DNA from: Prevotella sp. UBA3288 | GTDB taxonomy: Bacteria > Bacteroidota > Bacteroidia > Bacteroidales > Bacteroidaceae | DNA: 32,795 bases | Assembly (NCBI GenBank): GCA_002361655.1 | Contig: DETM01000056.1 | Span: forward strand, 77,519 to 110,313 | Direction: 5' to 3' | In this document: one piece after another, positions 7,180 through 16,667 of the stretch | How positions within the stretch are numbered: the stretch's first letter is position 1 | Layout: each line of letters opens with the position of its first letter | The notes under the pieces: model-generated | What the model was told of the DNA's origin: nothing | What the model saw: the letters and a program-made list of their open reading frames with translations, nothing else | Databases searched by the model: none | Made by a program: the position numbers and the translations under genes

Positions 7180-9012
7180 TTATGCTAATTCCAAATCGAA
7201 CATCTCTTTCAGTTTGCCCACCGACGGGTTTTGCTTAACCATCTCCATAAACTGCTCGCGGCGGGTGAGGATCTTTTCACGTTCACTTTTCTCTGCCACT
7301 TTCACTGTCAGCGTGATGTCGCTGTTGTGCAGATAGAGTTTCAGGGTGTTCACGATGCTACCCTTGATCTGCTCCACTTCCGTCTTGATGATCTCGTTGG
7401 CAACGACCACCTCGACGGCAGGCATCTCTGTGATGACGGGATTCATATTCTTCATACGGGTGGCGATGCCACTCAGTCTCTGAGGCATGCGGTTGCACAT
7501 CGACATCCATTGCAGTTCCAGTTCTTCCTGCGAGAAGGATTCCATCTCTTGCCCCGCCGTTGTATCCACACCTTGAGTTCCCGGCAGTATCTGCATCTTG
7601 GAAGGCCGCCCCTGCTGTCGCAGTCTGTTCCACGACATGCCCAGACTCGAAATTTTTACCGAGGGGGCTGACTTCTGAGGACTCTGAGGATTCAGAGAAT
7701 TCTGCGGACTCTGAACACTCTGAGCATTCTGAACACTTTGAGCACTTTGAGCACTTTGACTAGCCTGAGAACTCTGTATTCTCTGGGCCTTCTGTGCGTT
7801 GTCCGTCGATACAGCCGCGGCTACCTGCGGGGCCGACTGCTTGGGCTGAGTCTGTCGGATCAGTTGTTTAAACAGGGATTTCAATCTTCTGGGCTGACGC
7901 CCATTGGCCGGCCCCTCGTCGGGCTGTGTCAACTGTGCTATCTCGATGAGCGTCAGTTCCACGAGCAGCCGTTTGTTGCTCGACTGGCGGTAGTTGATGT
8001 CGCACTGGTTCATCAAACGCAGGGCACTATAGAGAAACCGCGTATCGGTCTTCTGTGCCTGTTCCGTAAATCGCTGCCGGGCCTGTTCGCTGACCTCCAG
8101 CAAGGGTAGCGTCTGCGGATCCTTTGCCATCAGCACATTGCGAACATGCTTGGCCAGTCCCTGGATGAGCAGGCCGCCGTCGAAACCTTTGTTCACGATA
8201 TCATTGAAGAGCACCATGATGTCGCTCACCTTATTTTTAATTGAGAGGTCGACGATGCGGAAGTAGTATTCCGAGTCAAGCACATTGAGATCTTCGATGA
8301 CCTTCTGATACGTGATGTTACCCTGACAGAACGAGGCTGCCTGGTCGAAGATGCTCAGTGCATCGCGCATACCGCCATCGGCCTTCTCAGCAATGACGGC
8401 CAGTGCCTGCTCCTCGTACTGTATGCCTTCTTTCTCGGCCACACTCTTCAGATGGGCGATGGTGTTCTGTACCGTCATACGCTCGAAGTCGTATATCTGG
8501 CAACGACTCAGGATGGTGGGCAGTATCTTGTGCTTCTCGGTGGTGGCAAGAATGAAGATGACATGTGCCGGCGGTTCCTCGAGGGTCTTGAGGAAGGCAT
8601 TGAAGGCGGCCGTAGAGAGCATGTGCACCTCGTCGATGATAAAGACCTTGTACTTACCCACCTGCGGGGGGATGCGCGTCTGCTCCATCAGCGTCTTGAT
8701 GTGCTCCACCGAGTTGTTGGAGGCGGCGTCGAGTTCGAAGATGTTCAGCGAACGCTGCTCATTAAACGACTGGCACGACTCACACTCGTTGCAAGCCTCG
8801 CCCTCGGCCGTCGGGTTCTGACAGTTGATGGCCTTGGCAAAGATACGGGCACAGGTGGTCTTGCCCACACCTCGTGGTCCGCAGAACAAATAGGCATGAG
8901 CCAGTTTGCCGCTCTTCACAGCATTCTTCAGCGTGGTGGTCAGTGCCGACTGGCCCACCACCGTGTCGAACGACATGGGACGGTATTTTCTTGCCGATAC
9001 GATATATTCCAT
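7180..9012 (-). CDS. dnaX: DNA polymerase III gamma/tau subunit
   Basis: 610 residues. The clamp-loader ATPase has Walker A GPRGVGKT (45-52), a zinc module with cysteines at about 64, 74, 77 and 80, the DExx box IIDEVH (125-130), and sensor motifs ATTEKHK and SRC. Domain III continues to about residue 370. After that comes a linker of (Gln-Ser-Ala/Val/Pro) repeats (about residues 408-447), then a conserved C-terminal domain ending VGKLKEMFDLELA. It loads the sliding clamp and, as tau, would tether polymerase cores. No AAAAAAG slippery site was seen, so a programmed frameshift making gamma is not supported. It follows asnA on the same strand, with a repeat element and its own possible -7 box in between. 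Confidence 0.95.
   Translation of the reverse strand: MEYIVSARKYRPMSFDTVVGQSALTTTLKNAVKSGKLAHAYLFCGPRGVGKTTCARIFAKAINCQNPTAEGEACNECESCQSFNEQRSLNIFELDAASNNSVEHIKTLMEQTRIPPQVGKYKVFIIDEVHMLSTAAFNAFLKTLEEPPAHVIFILATTEKHKILPTILSRCQIYDFERMTVQNTIAHLKSVAEKEGIQYEEQALAVIAEKADGGMRDALSIFDQAASFCQGNITYQKVIEDLNVLDSEYYFRIVDLSIKNKVSDIMVLFNDIVNKGFDGGLLIQGLAKHVRNVLMAKDPQTLPLLEVSEQARQRFTEQAQKTDTRFLYSALRLMNQCDINYRQSSNKRLLVELTLIEIAQLTQPDEGPANGRQPRRLKSLFKQLIRQTQPKQSAPQVAAAVSTDNAQKAQRIQSSQASQSAQSAQSVQNAQSVQSPQNSLNPQSPQKSAPSVKISSLGMSWNRLRQQGRPSKMQILPGTQGVDTTAGQEMESFSQEELELQWMSMCNRMPQRLSGIATRMKNMNPVITEMPAVEVVVANEIIKTEVEQIKGSIVNTLKLYLHNSDITLTVKVAEKSEREKILTRREQFMEMVKQNPSVGKLKEMFDLELA
7673..7790 (-). repeat. 9-bp coding repeats in the dnaX linker
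   Basis: About twelve imperfect copies of a 9-bp unit (CAAAGTGCT and variants on the minus strand) encode Gln-Ser-Ala, Gln-Ser-Val and Gln-Ser-Pro triplets between the ATPase part and the C-terminal domain. The array keeps the frame. Confidence 0.7.
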
Positions 9013-9036
9013 ACGATTAGTTCTCTAATTCGCATG

Positions 9037-9044
9037 CAAAGATA
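9037..9044 (-). promoter_or_regulatory. Possible -7 box for dnaX
   Basis: The minus strand reads TATCTTTG, matching TAnnTTTG, 25 bp before the dnaX start. No clear TTTG lies 19-21 bp upstream, where the 7-bp repeat arm sits instead, so this is tentative. Confidence 0.4.
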
Positions 9045-9058
9045 GCAAAAAGAATAAA

Positions 9059-9146
9059 GAATGAAGAATGAAGAATGAAGAATTTACTACCTCCTTGTTA
9101 TTTTTTAACGCTTCATTTTAGCGGCAGCCAATTCTTCATCCTTCAC
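9059..9146. repeat. Degenerate inverted repeat with 7-bp units between asnA and dnaX
   Basis: The left arm is three copies of GAATGAA (9059-9079) followed by GAATTTACT. The right arm (9129-9146) reads CAATTCTTCATCCTTCAC, a diverged reverse complement of the left arm. The right arm starts directly at the asnA stop codon (9147-9149). The junction TGAAGAATTT is shared with the 32053-32250 element, so the two belong to one family. Confidence 0.65.
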
Positions 9147-10184
9147 TCAAATCAGCGGCATGCCCAGTTGCTTGCAAGCCTTTCGCATCTCGTCGGGCCA
9201 GATGCTGGCCTGTATCTCGCCGATATGACCTTTGTGGAGGAGCACCATGCAGAGACGGCTCTGTCCGATGCCGCCACCGATGCTGAGCGGCAACCGGCCG
9301 CTGAGCAATTGCTGGTGGAAGAACAGTTGTTCGCGGGCTTCCTGATGCTCCAGTTGCAACTGGCGCAACAGGCTCTCCTTGTCCACACGGATGCCCATCG
9401 ACGAGAGTTCGAACGAGCGCCCCAACACCGGATACCAGATGAGAATGTCGCCATTGAGTCCCTGACGGCCATCCTCGGCCACCGTCGACCAGTCGTCGTA
9501 GTCTGGAGCACGGCCGTCGTGCTTCTCGCCATTCGACAGTCTGCCACCGATGCCGATGATAAAGACAGCGCCGTAAGCCTCGCAGATAGCGTCCTCGCGC
9601 TCTTTCGGCGTCTTGTCGGGATACATTTGGAGCAGTTCCTCGGCGTGAATGAAATGAATCTTCTCCGGCAAGAAAGGCTTTATCTGAGGATAGGTCTCAC
9701 AGACCAGATATTCCGTACGCCGAATGGCGGCATAGATACGTTCCACAATGTTTTTCAGGAAGGCCAACGTGCGGTCTTCCTTACTGATGACAGCCTCCCA
9801 GTCCCACTGGTCGACATAGAGCGAGTGAAGGTTGTCTAATTCCTCGTCGGCACGAATAGCGTTCATATCGGTATAGATGCCATAGCCCGACTCTATCTTG
9901 TATTCTGCCAGCGTCAGCCGCTTCCACTTGGCCAGCGAGTGCACCACCTCAGCACGGGCATCGCCAAGATCCTTGATGGGGAAGGTGACGGCACGCTCCA
10001 CACCGTTCAGGTCGTCATTGATACCCAGGCCCTTCAACACGAAGAGGGGAGCCGTCACACGGCGCAGACGCAGTTCAGTGCTTAAGTTAGCCTGAAAAAA
10101 CTCTTTTATCAACTTGATGCCCTGCTCCGTCTGACGCATGTCGAGCAGACGCTTATAGCCTATCGGCTTAATCACTTGACTCAT
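9147..10184 (-). CDS. asnA: Aspartate-ammonia ligase (AsnA-type asparagine synthetase)
   Basis: 345 residues, close to the ~330 of AsnA from other bacteria. The class II aminoacyl-tRNA-synthetase-like fold is recognisable from RRVTAPLFVLKGLGINDDLN, ERAVTFPIKD, VHSLAKWKR, HSLYVDQWDWE, FIHAEELLQMYPD and the C-terminal GGGIGQSRLCMVLLHKGHIG, which carries the ATP-binding motif 3 arginine. It makes asparagine from aspartate, ammonia and ATP. A clear Bacteroidetes promoter lies 24 bp upstream. It is the first gene of the asnA-dnaX-ftsB-like series, although the repeat element after its stop may separate it from dnaX. Confidence 0.95.
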   Translation of the reverse strand: MSQVIKPIGYKRLLDMRQTEQGIKLIKEFFQANLSTELRLRRVTAPLFVLKGLGINDDLNGVERAVTFPIKDLGDARAEVVHSLAKWKRLTLAEYKIESGYGIYTDMNAIRADEELDNLHSLYVDQWDWEAVISKEDRTLAFLKNIVERIYAAIRRTEYLVCETYPQIKPFLPEKIHFIHAEELLQMYPDKTPKEREDAICEAYGAVFIIGIGGRLSNGEKHDGRAPDYDDWSTVAEDGRQGLNGDILIWYPVLGRSFELSSMGIRVDKESLLRQLQLEHQEAREQLFFHQQLLSGRLPLSIGGGIGQSRLCMVLLHKGHIGEIQASIWPDEMRKACKQLGMPLI

Positions 10185-10207
10185 AATGGTTGTTCTTAAT
10201 TTGCCCG

Positions 10208-10238
10208 CAAAGGTACTAATAATATATTAAACTGCAAA
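10208..10238 (-). promoter_or_regulatory. Promoter of asnA
   Basis: On the minus strand TTTG (10238-10235) and TACCTTTG (10215-10208) are separated by exactly 19 bp, a full match to the Bacteroidetes consensus. It shares the 259-bp divergent region (10185-10443) with the GH3 promoter; the rest of that region is AT-rich and shows nothing else I can name. Confidence 0.8.
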
Positions 10239-10394
10239 CTTTTTCCATAGAAATCTTTTCAAATAGATACACTTTCTTGACTTTTGCTATCTTTTTGGCA
10301 CCTCAACAGCCTCATAGACTACCGCCATATATTATTAAGAAGCACCTAATATATTAAATAATGTATAATTGAGGGCCGTTTCGCAATTAATTCG

Positions 10395-10402
10395 TAACTT
10401 TG
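10395..10402 (+). promoter_or_regulatory. -7 box of the GH3-CE8 unit
   Basis: TAACTTTG matches TAnnTTTG exactly, 41 bp before the GH3 start. The nearest TTG upstream (10369-10371) is at an unusual 23-bp spacing, so the -33 element is weak. That would suit a promoter that needs an activator. Confidence 0.55.
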
Positions 10403-10443
10403 CACTCATAAAAGGAACAAACTGATTTACTAACATTTTACTT

Positions 10444-12717
10444 ATGAAACTAAGAATACCACTCATGCTATGGGCCGTTGTGTCGGTAACGATGGCTTGG
10501 GCCCAACCCCTACCCTACCAGAATGCCGACCTGCCGGTAGAGCAGCGCGTCGACGACCTGTTAGGCCGTCTGACGCTGGAAGAGAAGAGCCAGTTGATGA
10601 TGAACGGCTCGCCGGCCATTCCGCGACTGGGTATCCGTGAGTTCGACTGGTGGAGCGAGGCCCTCCACGGTGTGGGGCGCAACGGTCTGTCTACTGTTTT
10701 CCCTTCGTGCATTGGCATGGCCTGTTCGTTCGACGACGACCTCATCGAGCGTATCTATAGTGCCGTGAGCGACGAGGCCCGCGCCAAGAACACGCTGCAG
10801 CGCCGACAGGGCAAGCCCGTCAAACGCTACCAGGCCCTGTCGTTCTGGACACCTACCGTCAACATCTTCCGCGACCCGCGCTGGGGCCGCGGCCAGGAGA
10901 GTTACGGCGAGGACCCCTTCATGAACGGCCAGATGGGCATCCGTGTGGTGCGCGGTCTGCAAGGCCCCGACGACACTAAATACCGCAAGTTGTTGGCCTG
11001 CGCCAAACACTTCGCCGTGCATAGCGGTCCGGAGAAGACCCGCCACCACTTTAATATAGAAAACCTGCCGCAGCGCGATTTGTGGGAGACCTACCTGCCG
11101 GCCTTCAAGGACCTGGTACAGAAAGCCCATGTCGAGGAGGTTATGTGTGCCTACCAGCGATTCGAGGGCGACCCCTGCTGCGGCAATAACAGACTGCTGC
11201 AACAGATTCTGCGCCGCGACTGGGACTTCCAGGGGCTGGTGGTCAGCGACTGCGGTGCCATCGGCGACTTCTATCGCGAGGGTCGTCACGAAGTGTCGAA
11301 AGACGCGAAGGCCGCTGCCGCCAAGAGCGTCGTCAGTGGCACAGACGTGGAGTGTGGCAGTGTCTACAAAAACCTGCCATCAGCCGTCCGCCGCGGCGAC
11401 ATCAGCGAAGAGCAGATCGACGTCAGTGTGCGCCGTCTGCTGAAAGGCCGTTTTCTGCTGGGCGACTTCGATGCTGACAGTCTGGTGGAGTGGACCCGCA
11501 TCCCTGCCAGCGTCATCGCTTCGCAGGCCCATCGCGGCCTAGCCCTGCAGATGGCCCGCGAACAATTGGTGCTGCTGAAAAACAACGGCATACTGCCTCT
11601 CGCCGAGAGCGGATGGTCAACAGACAGTAAATCTGTAAATAGTATATCTGCAAATAGTAAATTACTCGTGATGGGTCCCAACGCCGCCGACTCGCTCGTG
11701 ATGTGGGGTATTTATTTCGGTCAGCCGGCCCACACCGTGACCGCCCTCGAGGGTATTGAGAACATCGTGGGCAAGGTACCCTATGTTCCAGCCTGCGACA
11801 TCACCTCGATGACGGTGAAGCAGCAGACCATCGGCCACACCACCGAGACAGCCGACGGCAGCACAACGCTGCAAATGGAGACCACTACCGAGCATACCTA
11901 CACCATCAGCGACATCCTGCAGGCTGCCAGCGGAGCCGAGACCATCATCTTCATTGGCGGCATTTCGCCCAACCTTGAGAAAGAGCAGGCCAAGGTCGAC
12001 GCTCCCGGCTTCGACGGCGGCGACCGCACCAGCATCGAACTGCCACAGGTGCAGCGCGACATCCTCAAGGCCCTCCACCAGGCCGGCAAGCGCATCGTCT
12101 TCGTCAACTGCAGTGGTTCCGCCGTGGCACTGACACCCGAGGTGGAGACCTGCGACGCCATCCTGCAGGCCTGGTATCCCGGCGAACAGGGCGGACAGGC
12201 CATCGCCGATGTACTATTCGGCCGCTATAACCCCGGTGGAAAACTCAGTGTGACGTTCTACAAAGACGACTCGCAACTGCCACCCTTCGACAACTACCGC
12301 ATGAAGGGTCGCACCTACCGCTACTTCCACGGCGAGCCCCTGTTCCCCTTCGGCTACGGTCTGAGTTACACCACGTTCGACGTGAGCAACCAGCAGGTGC
12401 AGGTCAGTGCCGACGGCAGTGCCCGGGTGACCGCCGTCGTCAAGAACAGCGGCCGCCGCGAGGGTACCGAGATCCTGCAGGTCTACCTGCGCCGTCCCGG
12501 CGACAGCGACGGTCCGGTGAAGACGCTGCGCGGCTATGCCCGTGTCTCCCTCCAGCCCGGCGAGCGGCAGACGGTGACCATCACCCTGCCCCGCGAACGC
12601 TTTGAGTGGTGGGATGACGCATCGAACACCATGCGGGTGCTGCCCGGCCGCTACGAGGTGCTCGTCGGCACATCGAGCGCCGACCGCGACCTGAAGGTGC
12701 TGACGGTGAATCTTTAG
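10444..12717 (+). CDS. Secreted GH3 glycosidase, beta-xylosidase type
   Basis: 757 residues. A signal peptide (about 1-20, ending AWAQ) directs it to the periplasm or beyond. The TIM-barrel domain spans about 25-335 with FDWWSEALHGVGR, KHFAVHSGPEKTRHHFN and GLVVSDCGAI, where D269 is the expected nucleophile; the SDC form is usual in the xylosidase branch. The second domain (about 375-610) has GPNAADS and LEKEQ, where E512 or E514 is the likely acid/base. A C-terminal fibronectin-III-like domain (about 650-750, RGYARVSLQPGERQTV) completes the standard order. The enzyme would release terminal beta-xylose-like sugars. Prevotella GH3 xylosidases have the same layout, but arabinosidase or glucosidase activity cannot be excluded. 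It precedes the CE8 gene by 69 bp without a terminator, so they are probably co-transcribed. Confidence 0.9.
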   Translation: MKLRIPLMLWAVVSVTMAWAQPLPYQNADLPVEQRVDDLLGRLTLEEKSQLMMNGSPAIPRLGIREFDWWSEALHGVGRNGLSTVFPSCIGMACSFDDDLIERIYSAVSDEARAKNTLQRRQGKPVKRYQALSFWTPTVNIFRDPRWGRGQESYGEDPFMNGQMGIRVVRGLQGPDDTKYRKLLACAKHFAVHSGPEKTRHHFNIENLPQRDLWETYLPAFKDLVQKAHVEEVMCAYQRFEGDPCCGNNRLLQQILRRDWDFQGLVVSDCGAIGDFYREGRHEVSKDAKAAAAKSVVSGTDVECGSVYKNLPSAVRRGDISEEQIDVSVRRLLKGRFLLGDFDADSLVEWTRIPASVIASQAHRGLALQMAREQLVLLKNNGILPLAESGWSTDSKSVNSISANSKLLVMGPNAADSLVMWGIYFGQPAHTVTALEGIENIVGKVPYVPACDITSMTVKQQTIGHTTETADGSTTLQMETTTEHTYTISDILQAASGAETIIFIGGISPNLEKEQAKVDAPGFDGGDRTSIELPQVQRDILKALHQAGKRIVFVNCSGSAVALTPEVETCDAILQAWYPGEQGGQAIADVLFGRYNPGGKLSVTFYKDDSQLPPFDNYRMKGRTYRYFHGEPLFPFGYGLSYTTFDVSNQQVQVSADGSARVTAVVKNSGRREGTEILQVYLRRPGDSDGPVKTLRGYARVSLQPGERQTVTITLPRERFEWWDDASNTMRVLPGRYEVLVGTSSADRDLKVLTVNL

Positions 12718-12786
12718 CAAGAATACACCTTATTATATATTATTAAAAACAATTATTATCTATTATTACTAAAAACAATAAAACTC

Positions 12787-15700
12787 ATGAACAAACTATT
12801 ACACAGACTGAGTGCGCTATGTCTGCTCCTCATGGCCGCCATCACGGCTCATGCTGACGACGGCACACTCTACACATGGGATTTCACCGATGCCAACAGT
12901 GCCTGCACACTGGTCGGTGGAGGTCAGGGCACCACCTTCAGTTATCCCTCTGACGTGGATGCCGATGTCAAATTGGAGGTCGATGCCACCAAAGGCAAGT
13001 TCAACCCGAGAGGCAACGACGTTCAGGTCAACGCCACAACCACCATCAATGTGCCGGTGAAGGCCAAGGGCGACGTGATCACCATCTACAACTACCGCAA
13101 CGGTGCCAACGGCGTGACCTACACCATCGGTGCCGAGACGAAGACGGCCACCGACGTCACCTACGAATATACGGTGAGCAAGACGGAGGCCACAACAGGC
13201 TTTGTCACCATCACCGTGACTGGCAGCGGCTATATGGACAAGTTCACCGTCCTGCAGCACCAGCCCGAGGCCGAGGGCGGCAAGACCTACACCAACGAGG
13301 TTGCCAAGGTGGTGTGGGCCATGAATGATGCCGACGACCTCAATGCCAATGTAGCAACGCCAGAGGGTGTATTCTCGACCATCGCCTTTGCTCCCGCTTC
13401 TACTGTCAACATTGGCAATTCCAACGGCGTCAAGTTACTCGAGATCACCGATGGCGACGGCAAAGGAACAGGTGTGCAGGGCATCGTCTTCGCCCCTGCC
13501 GGCAAGACCGACCTGCTGACATGGAACGTCAAACCCGCTGCCGGACTCACCTTCACACCGACACGACTGTCAGGTTATGTCAACCGCGACGGTACCGATG
13601 TGGAGAACGGACTGACCATTTCCGCCTATACTGCCGGTGCCAACCCCACCCAACTGGGCACATGGACGGCACTGCGCCGCACAAAGACCACAGCACAAAA
13701 GTCTTACGACGCTACCGCCATTTACAAATACGAGATTGAACTTACCGCTGCACAGCAGGCTGCCTTTGCCTCTGCCGACGGATTCTTCTTGACGGCCACC
13801 GTAGGTGTCGGTTCCGGCAAGACAGCCGAATTCGGCGAGGTCACCATCGAGGGGCTCATCAACGGCACTGCGGCCGATGTGGCCAAATACACGCTGACGG
13901 CGACTGCCGCACCTGCTGAGGGCGGCGAGGTGAGCGTCTACCCTGTCTCCGAGCAGTACGAAGAGGGCACCGAGTTGACGCTGACGGCTACCGAGCATTT
14001 CGGCTATGACTTCGTCAACTGGACCAACGCCGCCGGCGAGGAAGTGTCAGCCGAGGCTAAGTTCAAGTTCGAACTCTACAGCGACGAGACCCTGACTGCC
14101 AACTTCAAGAAGGTGGAGACCTACGCGCTCAACCTGACCGTCGACGGCACCAACGGCTATATGGTGGCCATCGATCCTGCTCCAACCATGGTCGACGGCA
14201 AGAAGATGTACGAGGCCGGCACCGCCGTGCAACTCACTGCCAACGAATATGAGGGCCTGGTGACCTTCAACAACTGGAGCGATGGCGAGACCGCCGCTTC
14301 GAAACTCATCACTATGACCGGCGACATAAACTTGACCGCCGTCTACTCCGAGGCCGATATCATCGCCGGCTGGGACTTCTACCTGACAGGAGGCAATGGG
14401 CGTAAGGCCGACTTCGCCGCCCAGGACAACGAGGCCGACGCACTCAGTCTGGTAAACACCGAGACGGGTGAGACACAGGGCTGGCTTGATAAGAGCACCA
14501 TGGCCGATGGTGGCTACGAGAGTTTCAAGGGTGCCGCCGTCAACTGGAGAACTGGTGCCAGCAATGGCGACGTGGGCAACTGGCACTGGCAGACCAAGGT
14601 AAACGCCGAGGCCTTCACAGACATCAACGTGCAGTTCCAGATGCTCTATAACTATAACGCCTATCAGACCTACCTGGCTGAGTACTCGCTCGACGGTGAG
14701 CAGTGGAGCAAGTTCGGCAGCATAACCATGGAGGGTGCCAAGAGTGCCGCCGCGTTCAGCAAGACCCTGCCTGAGGCCTGCAACAACCAGAAAAATCTCT
14801 ATATCCGTCTGATTGCCGACAAGACATCGCAGGTCGACGGAACATCATCCAAGAACGACGGCAACACGCTGGCCATGTTCTTTATCACCGGCACGCCGAA
14901 ACTGGTCAACGACGGTGTGGCCCCGATACTCGTGTCGAGCGTTCCCGCCAAGGGAGCCACAGGCGCCTCTGCCACCGGCAAGATCGTGCTCACCTTCGAC
15001 GAGCGCATCAAGGTGAAGGAAGGCACCAAGGCAACCCTCGGTGCACAGGAGTTGACACCGACCGTGAGCGGCAAGACCGTGACCTTCGAATACAAGGGTC
15101 TGGAATATTCCACCGAGTACACCTTCGCCCTGCCTGCCAACAGCGTGGCCGACCTGACCGACAACTATCTCGCCGAGGCTATCACCATCACCTTCACCAC
15201 AATGGTCCGTCCGAGCGTCACCAAAGGGCTCTACGACCAGGTGGTCGGCAATGTCGACGAACTGGTGGCTGCACTGAAGGCTGCCGAGAGCCGTAGCGAC
15301 CAAACCGTGCGCTACCGCATCTTCATCAAGAACGGCAAGTATGTGCTGCCACGCGGTGCCAGCAAGCACTATCGCCACACCAACGGCAAGAGCGGCAGCG
15401 AAGAGGTGGTCTACCACGAGGGCGACTATACCGACCCCATCACCTATTTCAACGCCAGCAATGTGTCGTTCATCGGTGAGAGCCGCGACGGTGTCATCAT
15501 CACCAACGACGAGCCCGACAATCTGTCGTTCGACGGCACCTATGGCAAGGCCAGCGTCTTCGAAGGCATCGGCAACAGTGACGTGTTCCAGATAGGCAGC
15601 AAGGTGTCGGGCCTCTACTGGCAGGACCTGACCGTCTCGACAGGTATGTCTGACGGCCGTGGCCGCGACATCGCTATCCAGGACAAGGGCACAAAGAATG

Positions 15701-16599
15701 TCTACAAAAACACCTGCCTGCATGGCTACCAGGACACCTGGACCTCCAACAACGGCAATGGTCTCTACTATTTCGAGGGAGGTATCATTCGCGGTCGTAC
15801 CGACTATATGTGCGGCAAGGGCGACATCTTCTTCAACGAGGTAGAACTGCGCCAGTTGAAAGGCGGCTACGCTGCCGTGCCCTCTGTACCTGCCAAAATC
15901 GGCTGGGTCTATAAAGACTGTATCATCAATGGCGACGAAAACGGCGTCGACGGCAACTACACCCTCGGTCGTCCATGGGGCAGCGGTACACCGACAGCCC
16001 TGTTCATCAATACTAAGATGAATGTACTACCGTCGGCCATCGGCTGGAATGAGATGAGCAACGGCTGGCCCAAGCGCTTCGCCGAATACAACTCGATGTC
16101 GAAAAGCGGTTCGCCCGTTGACCTTAGCGGACGCAAGAAGACCTTCGGCGACGGCCATGCAAACGACCCAGAACTGACACCTGACGAAGCCGCCCTCTAC
16201 AGCAACATGGCTATTATGTTCGGCGACTGGGATCCCACGCTGCTCACCGAACAGGCTCCTGTGCCGGCCAATGTAAAGTTGGAGGGCACCACCCTCACAT
16301 GGGACAACAGCGACTACGCTCTGCTCTACGCCGTAGTGAAGAACGGCCAGGTCGTTGACTTCACCACCGAGGCTACCTTCACTGTCGACGATGCTACGGC
16401 AACCTATGCCGTGCGTGCCGCCAACGAGATGGGCGGTCTGGGCGAGGCTGCTGTGGCCACCGTCACTACCGGCATCGAGGAGATGACTCCCGCCGCCGCT
16501 GATGTCCAGAACGAGGTGCACAACCTGCAGGGCATCCGTATTAATAAGGTACGCAAGGGTCTGAACATCATCGGTGGCCGCGTGGTCATCGTCAAGTAA
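12787..16599 (+). CDS. Large multimodular secreted pectin methylesterase (CE8)
   Basis: 1270 residues against ~350 for a bare CE8 enzyme. After a signal peptide (1-23) come two beta-rich modules (about 26-160, opening YTWDFTD, and 170-360), two InlB-type repeats (about 368-518; FVNWTNAAG and FNNWSDGE), another WDF-containing beta module (about 527-710), a bacterial Ig-like domain (about 712-805; SSVPAKGATGA, LTFDERIKV), the CE8 beta-helix (about 810-1150), a fibronectin-like domain (about 1157-1225) and a C-terminal tail. In the CE8 part, GYQDT gives Q982 and D983, RTDYMCG gives D1006, and LGRPW gives R1062 and W1064, so the catalytic set is present; DYMCG replaces the usual DFIFG. It removes methyl esters from homogalacturonan. 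The tail (NLQG, KGLNIIGGRVVIVK) resembles those of two other secreted proteins here. A terminator follows directly. Confidence 0.9.
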   Translation: MNKLLHRLSALCLLLMAAITAHADDGTLYTWDFTDANSACTLVGGGQGTTFSYPSDVDADVKLEVDATKGKFNPRGNDVQVNATTTINVPVKAKGDVITIYNYRNGANGVTYTIGAETKTATDVTYEYTVSKTEATTGFVTITVTGSGYMDKFTVLQHQPEAEGGKTYTNEVAKVVWAMNDADDLNANVATPEGVFSTIAFAPASTVNIGNSNGVKLLEITDGDGKGTGVQGIVFAPAGKTDLLTWNVKPAAGLTFTPTRLSGYVNRDGTDVENGLTISAYTAGANPTQLGTWTALRRTKTTAQKSYDATAIYKYEIELTAAQQAAFASADGFFLTATVGVGSGKTAEFGEVTIEGLINGTAADVAKYTLTATAAPAEGGEVSVYPVSEQYEEGTELTLTATEHFGYDFVNWTNAAGEEVSAEAKFKFELYSDETLTANFKKVETYALNLTVDGTNGYMVAIDPAPTMVDGKKMYEAGTAVQLTANEYEGLVTFNNWSDGETAASKLITMTGDINLTAVYSEADIIAGWDFYLTGGNGRKADFAAQDNEADALSLVNTETGETQGWLDKSTMADGGYESFKGAAVNWRTGASNGDVGNWHWQTKVNAEAFTDINVQFQMLYNYNAYQTYLAEYSLDGEQWSKFGSITMEGAKSAAAFSKTLPEACNNQKNLYIRLIADKTSQVDGTSSKNDGNTLAMFFITGTPKLVNDGVAPILVSSVPAKGATGASATGKIVLTFDERIKVKEGTKATLGAQELTPTVSGKTVTFEYKGLEYSTEYTFALPANSVADLTDNYLAEAITITFTTMVRPSVTKGLYDQVVGNVDELVAALKAAESRSDQTVRYRIFIKNGKYVLPRGASKHYRHTNGKSGSEEVVYHEGDYTDPITYFNASNVSFIGESRDGVIITNDEPDNLSFDGTYGKASVFEGIGNSDVFQIGSKVSGLYWQDLTVSTGMSDGRGRDIAIQDKGTKNVYKNTCLHGYQDTWTSNNGNGLYYFEGGIIRGRTDYMCGKGDIFFNEVELRQLKGGYAAVPSVPAKIGWVYKDCIINGDENGVDGNYTLGRPWGSGTPTALFINTKMNVLPSAIGWNEMSNGWPKRFAEYNSMSKSGSPVDLSGRKKTFGDGHANDPELTPDEAALYSNMAIMFGDWDPTLLTEQAPVPANVKLEGTTLTWDNSDYALLYAVVKNGQVVDFTTEATFTVDDATATYAVRAANEMGGLGEAAVATVTTGIEEMTPAAADVQNEVHNLQGIRINKVRKGLNIIGGRVVIVK

Positions 16600-16630
16600 A
16601 GACCACACGCGCTAACGACCATCCTTTCCA

Positions 16631-16667
16631 CTGGGGGCGGCCTTTGCAGGCTGCCCCCAGTATTTTT
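16631..16667 (+). terminator. Rho-independent terminator of the GH3-CE8 unit
   Basis: CTGGGGGC(G)GCCT, a TTGC loop and AGGC(T)GCCCCCAG form a long GC-rich stem (16631-16660) followed by TATTTTT. It starts 31 bp after the CE8 stop. Confidence 0.85.

Noticed and set aside
7180..9012. Programmed frameshift in dnaX for a gamma product
   Set aside because: No A-rich slippery heptamer followed by a stem was found.
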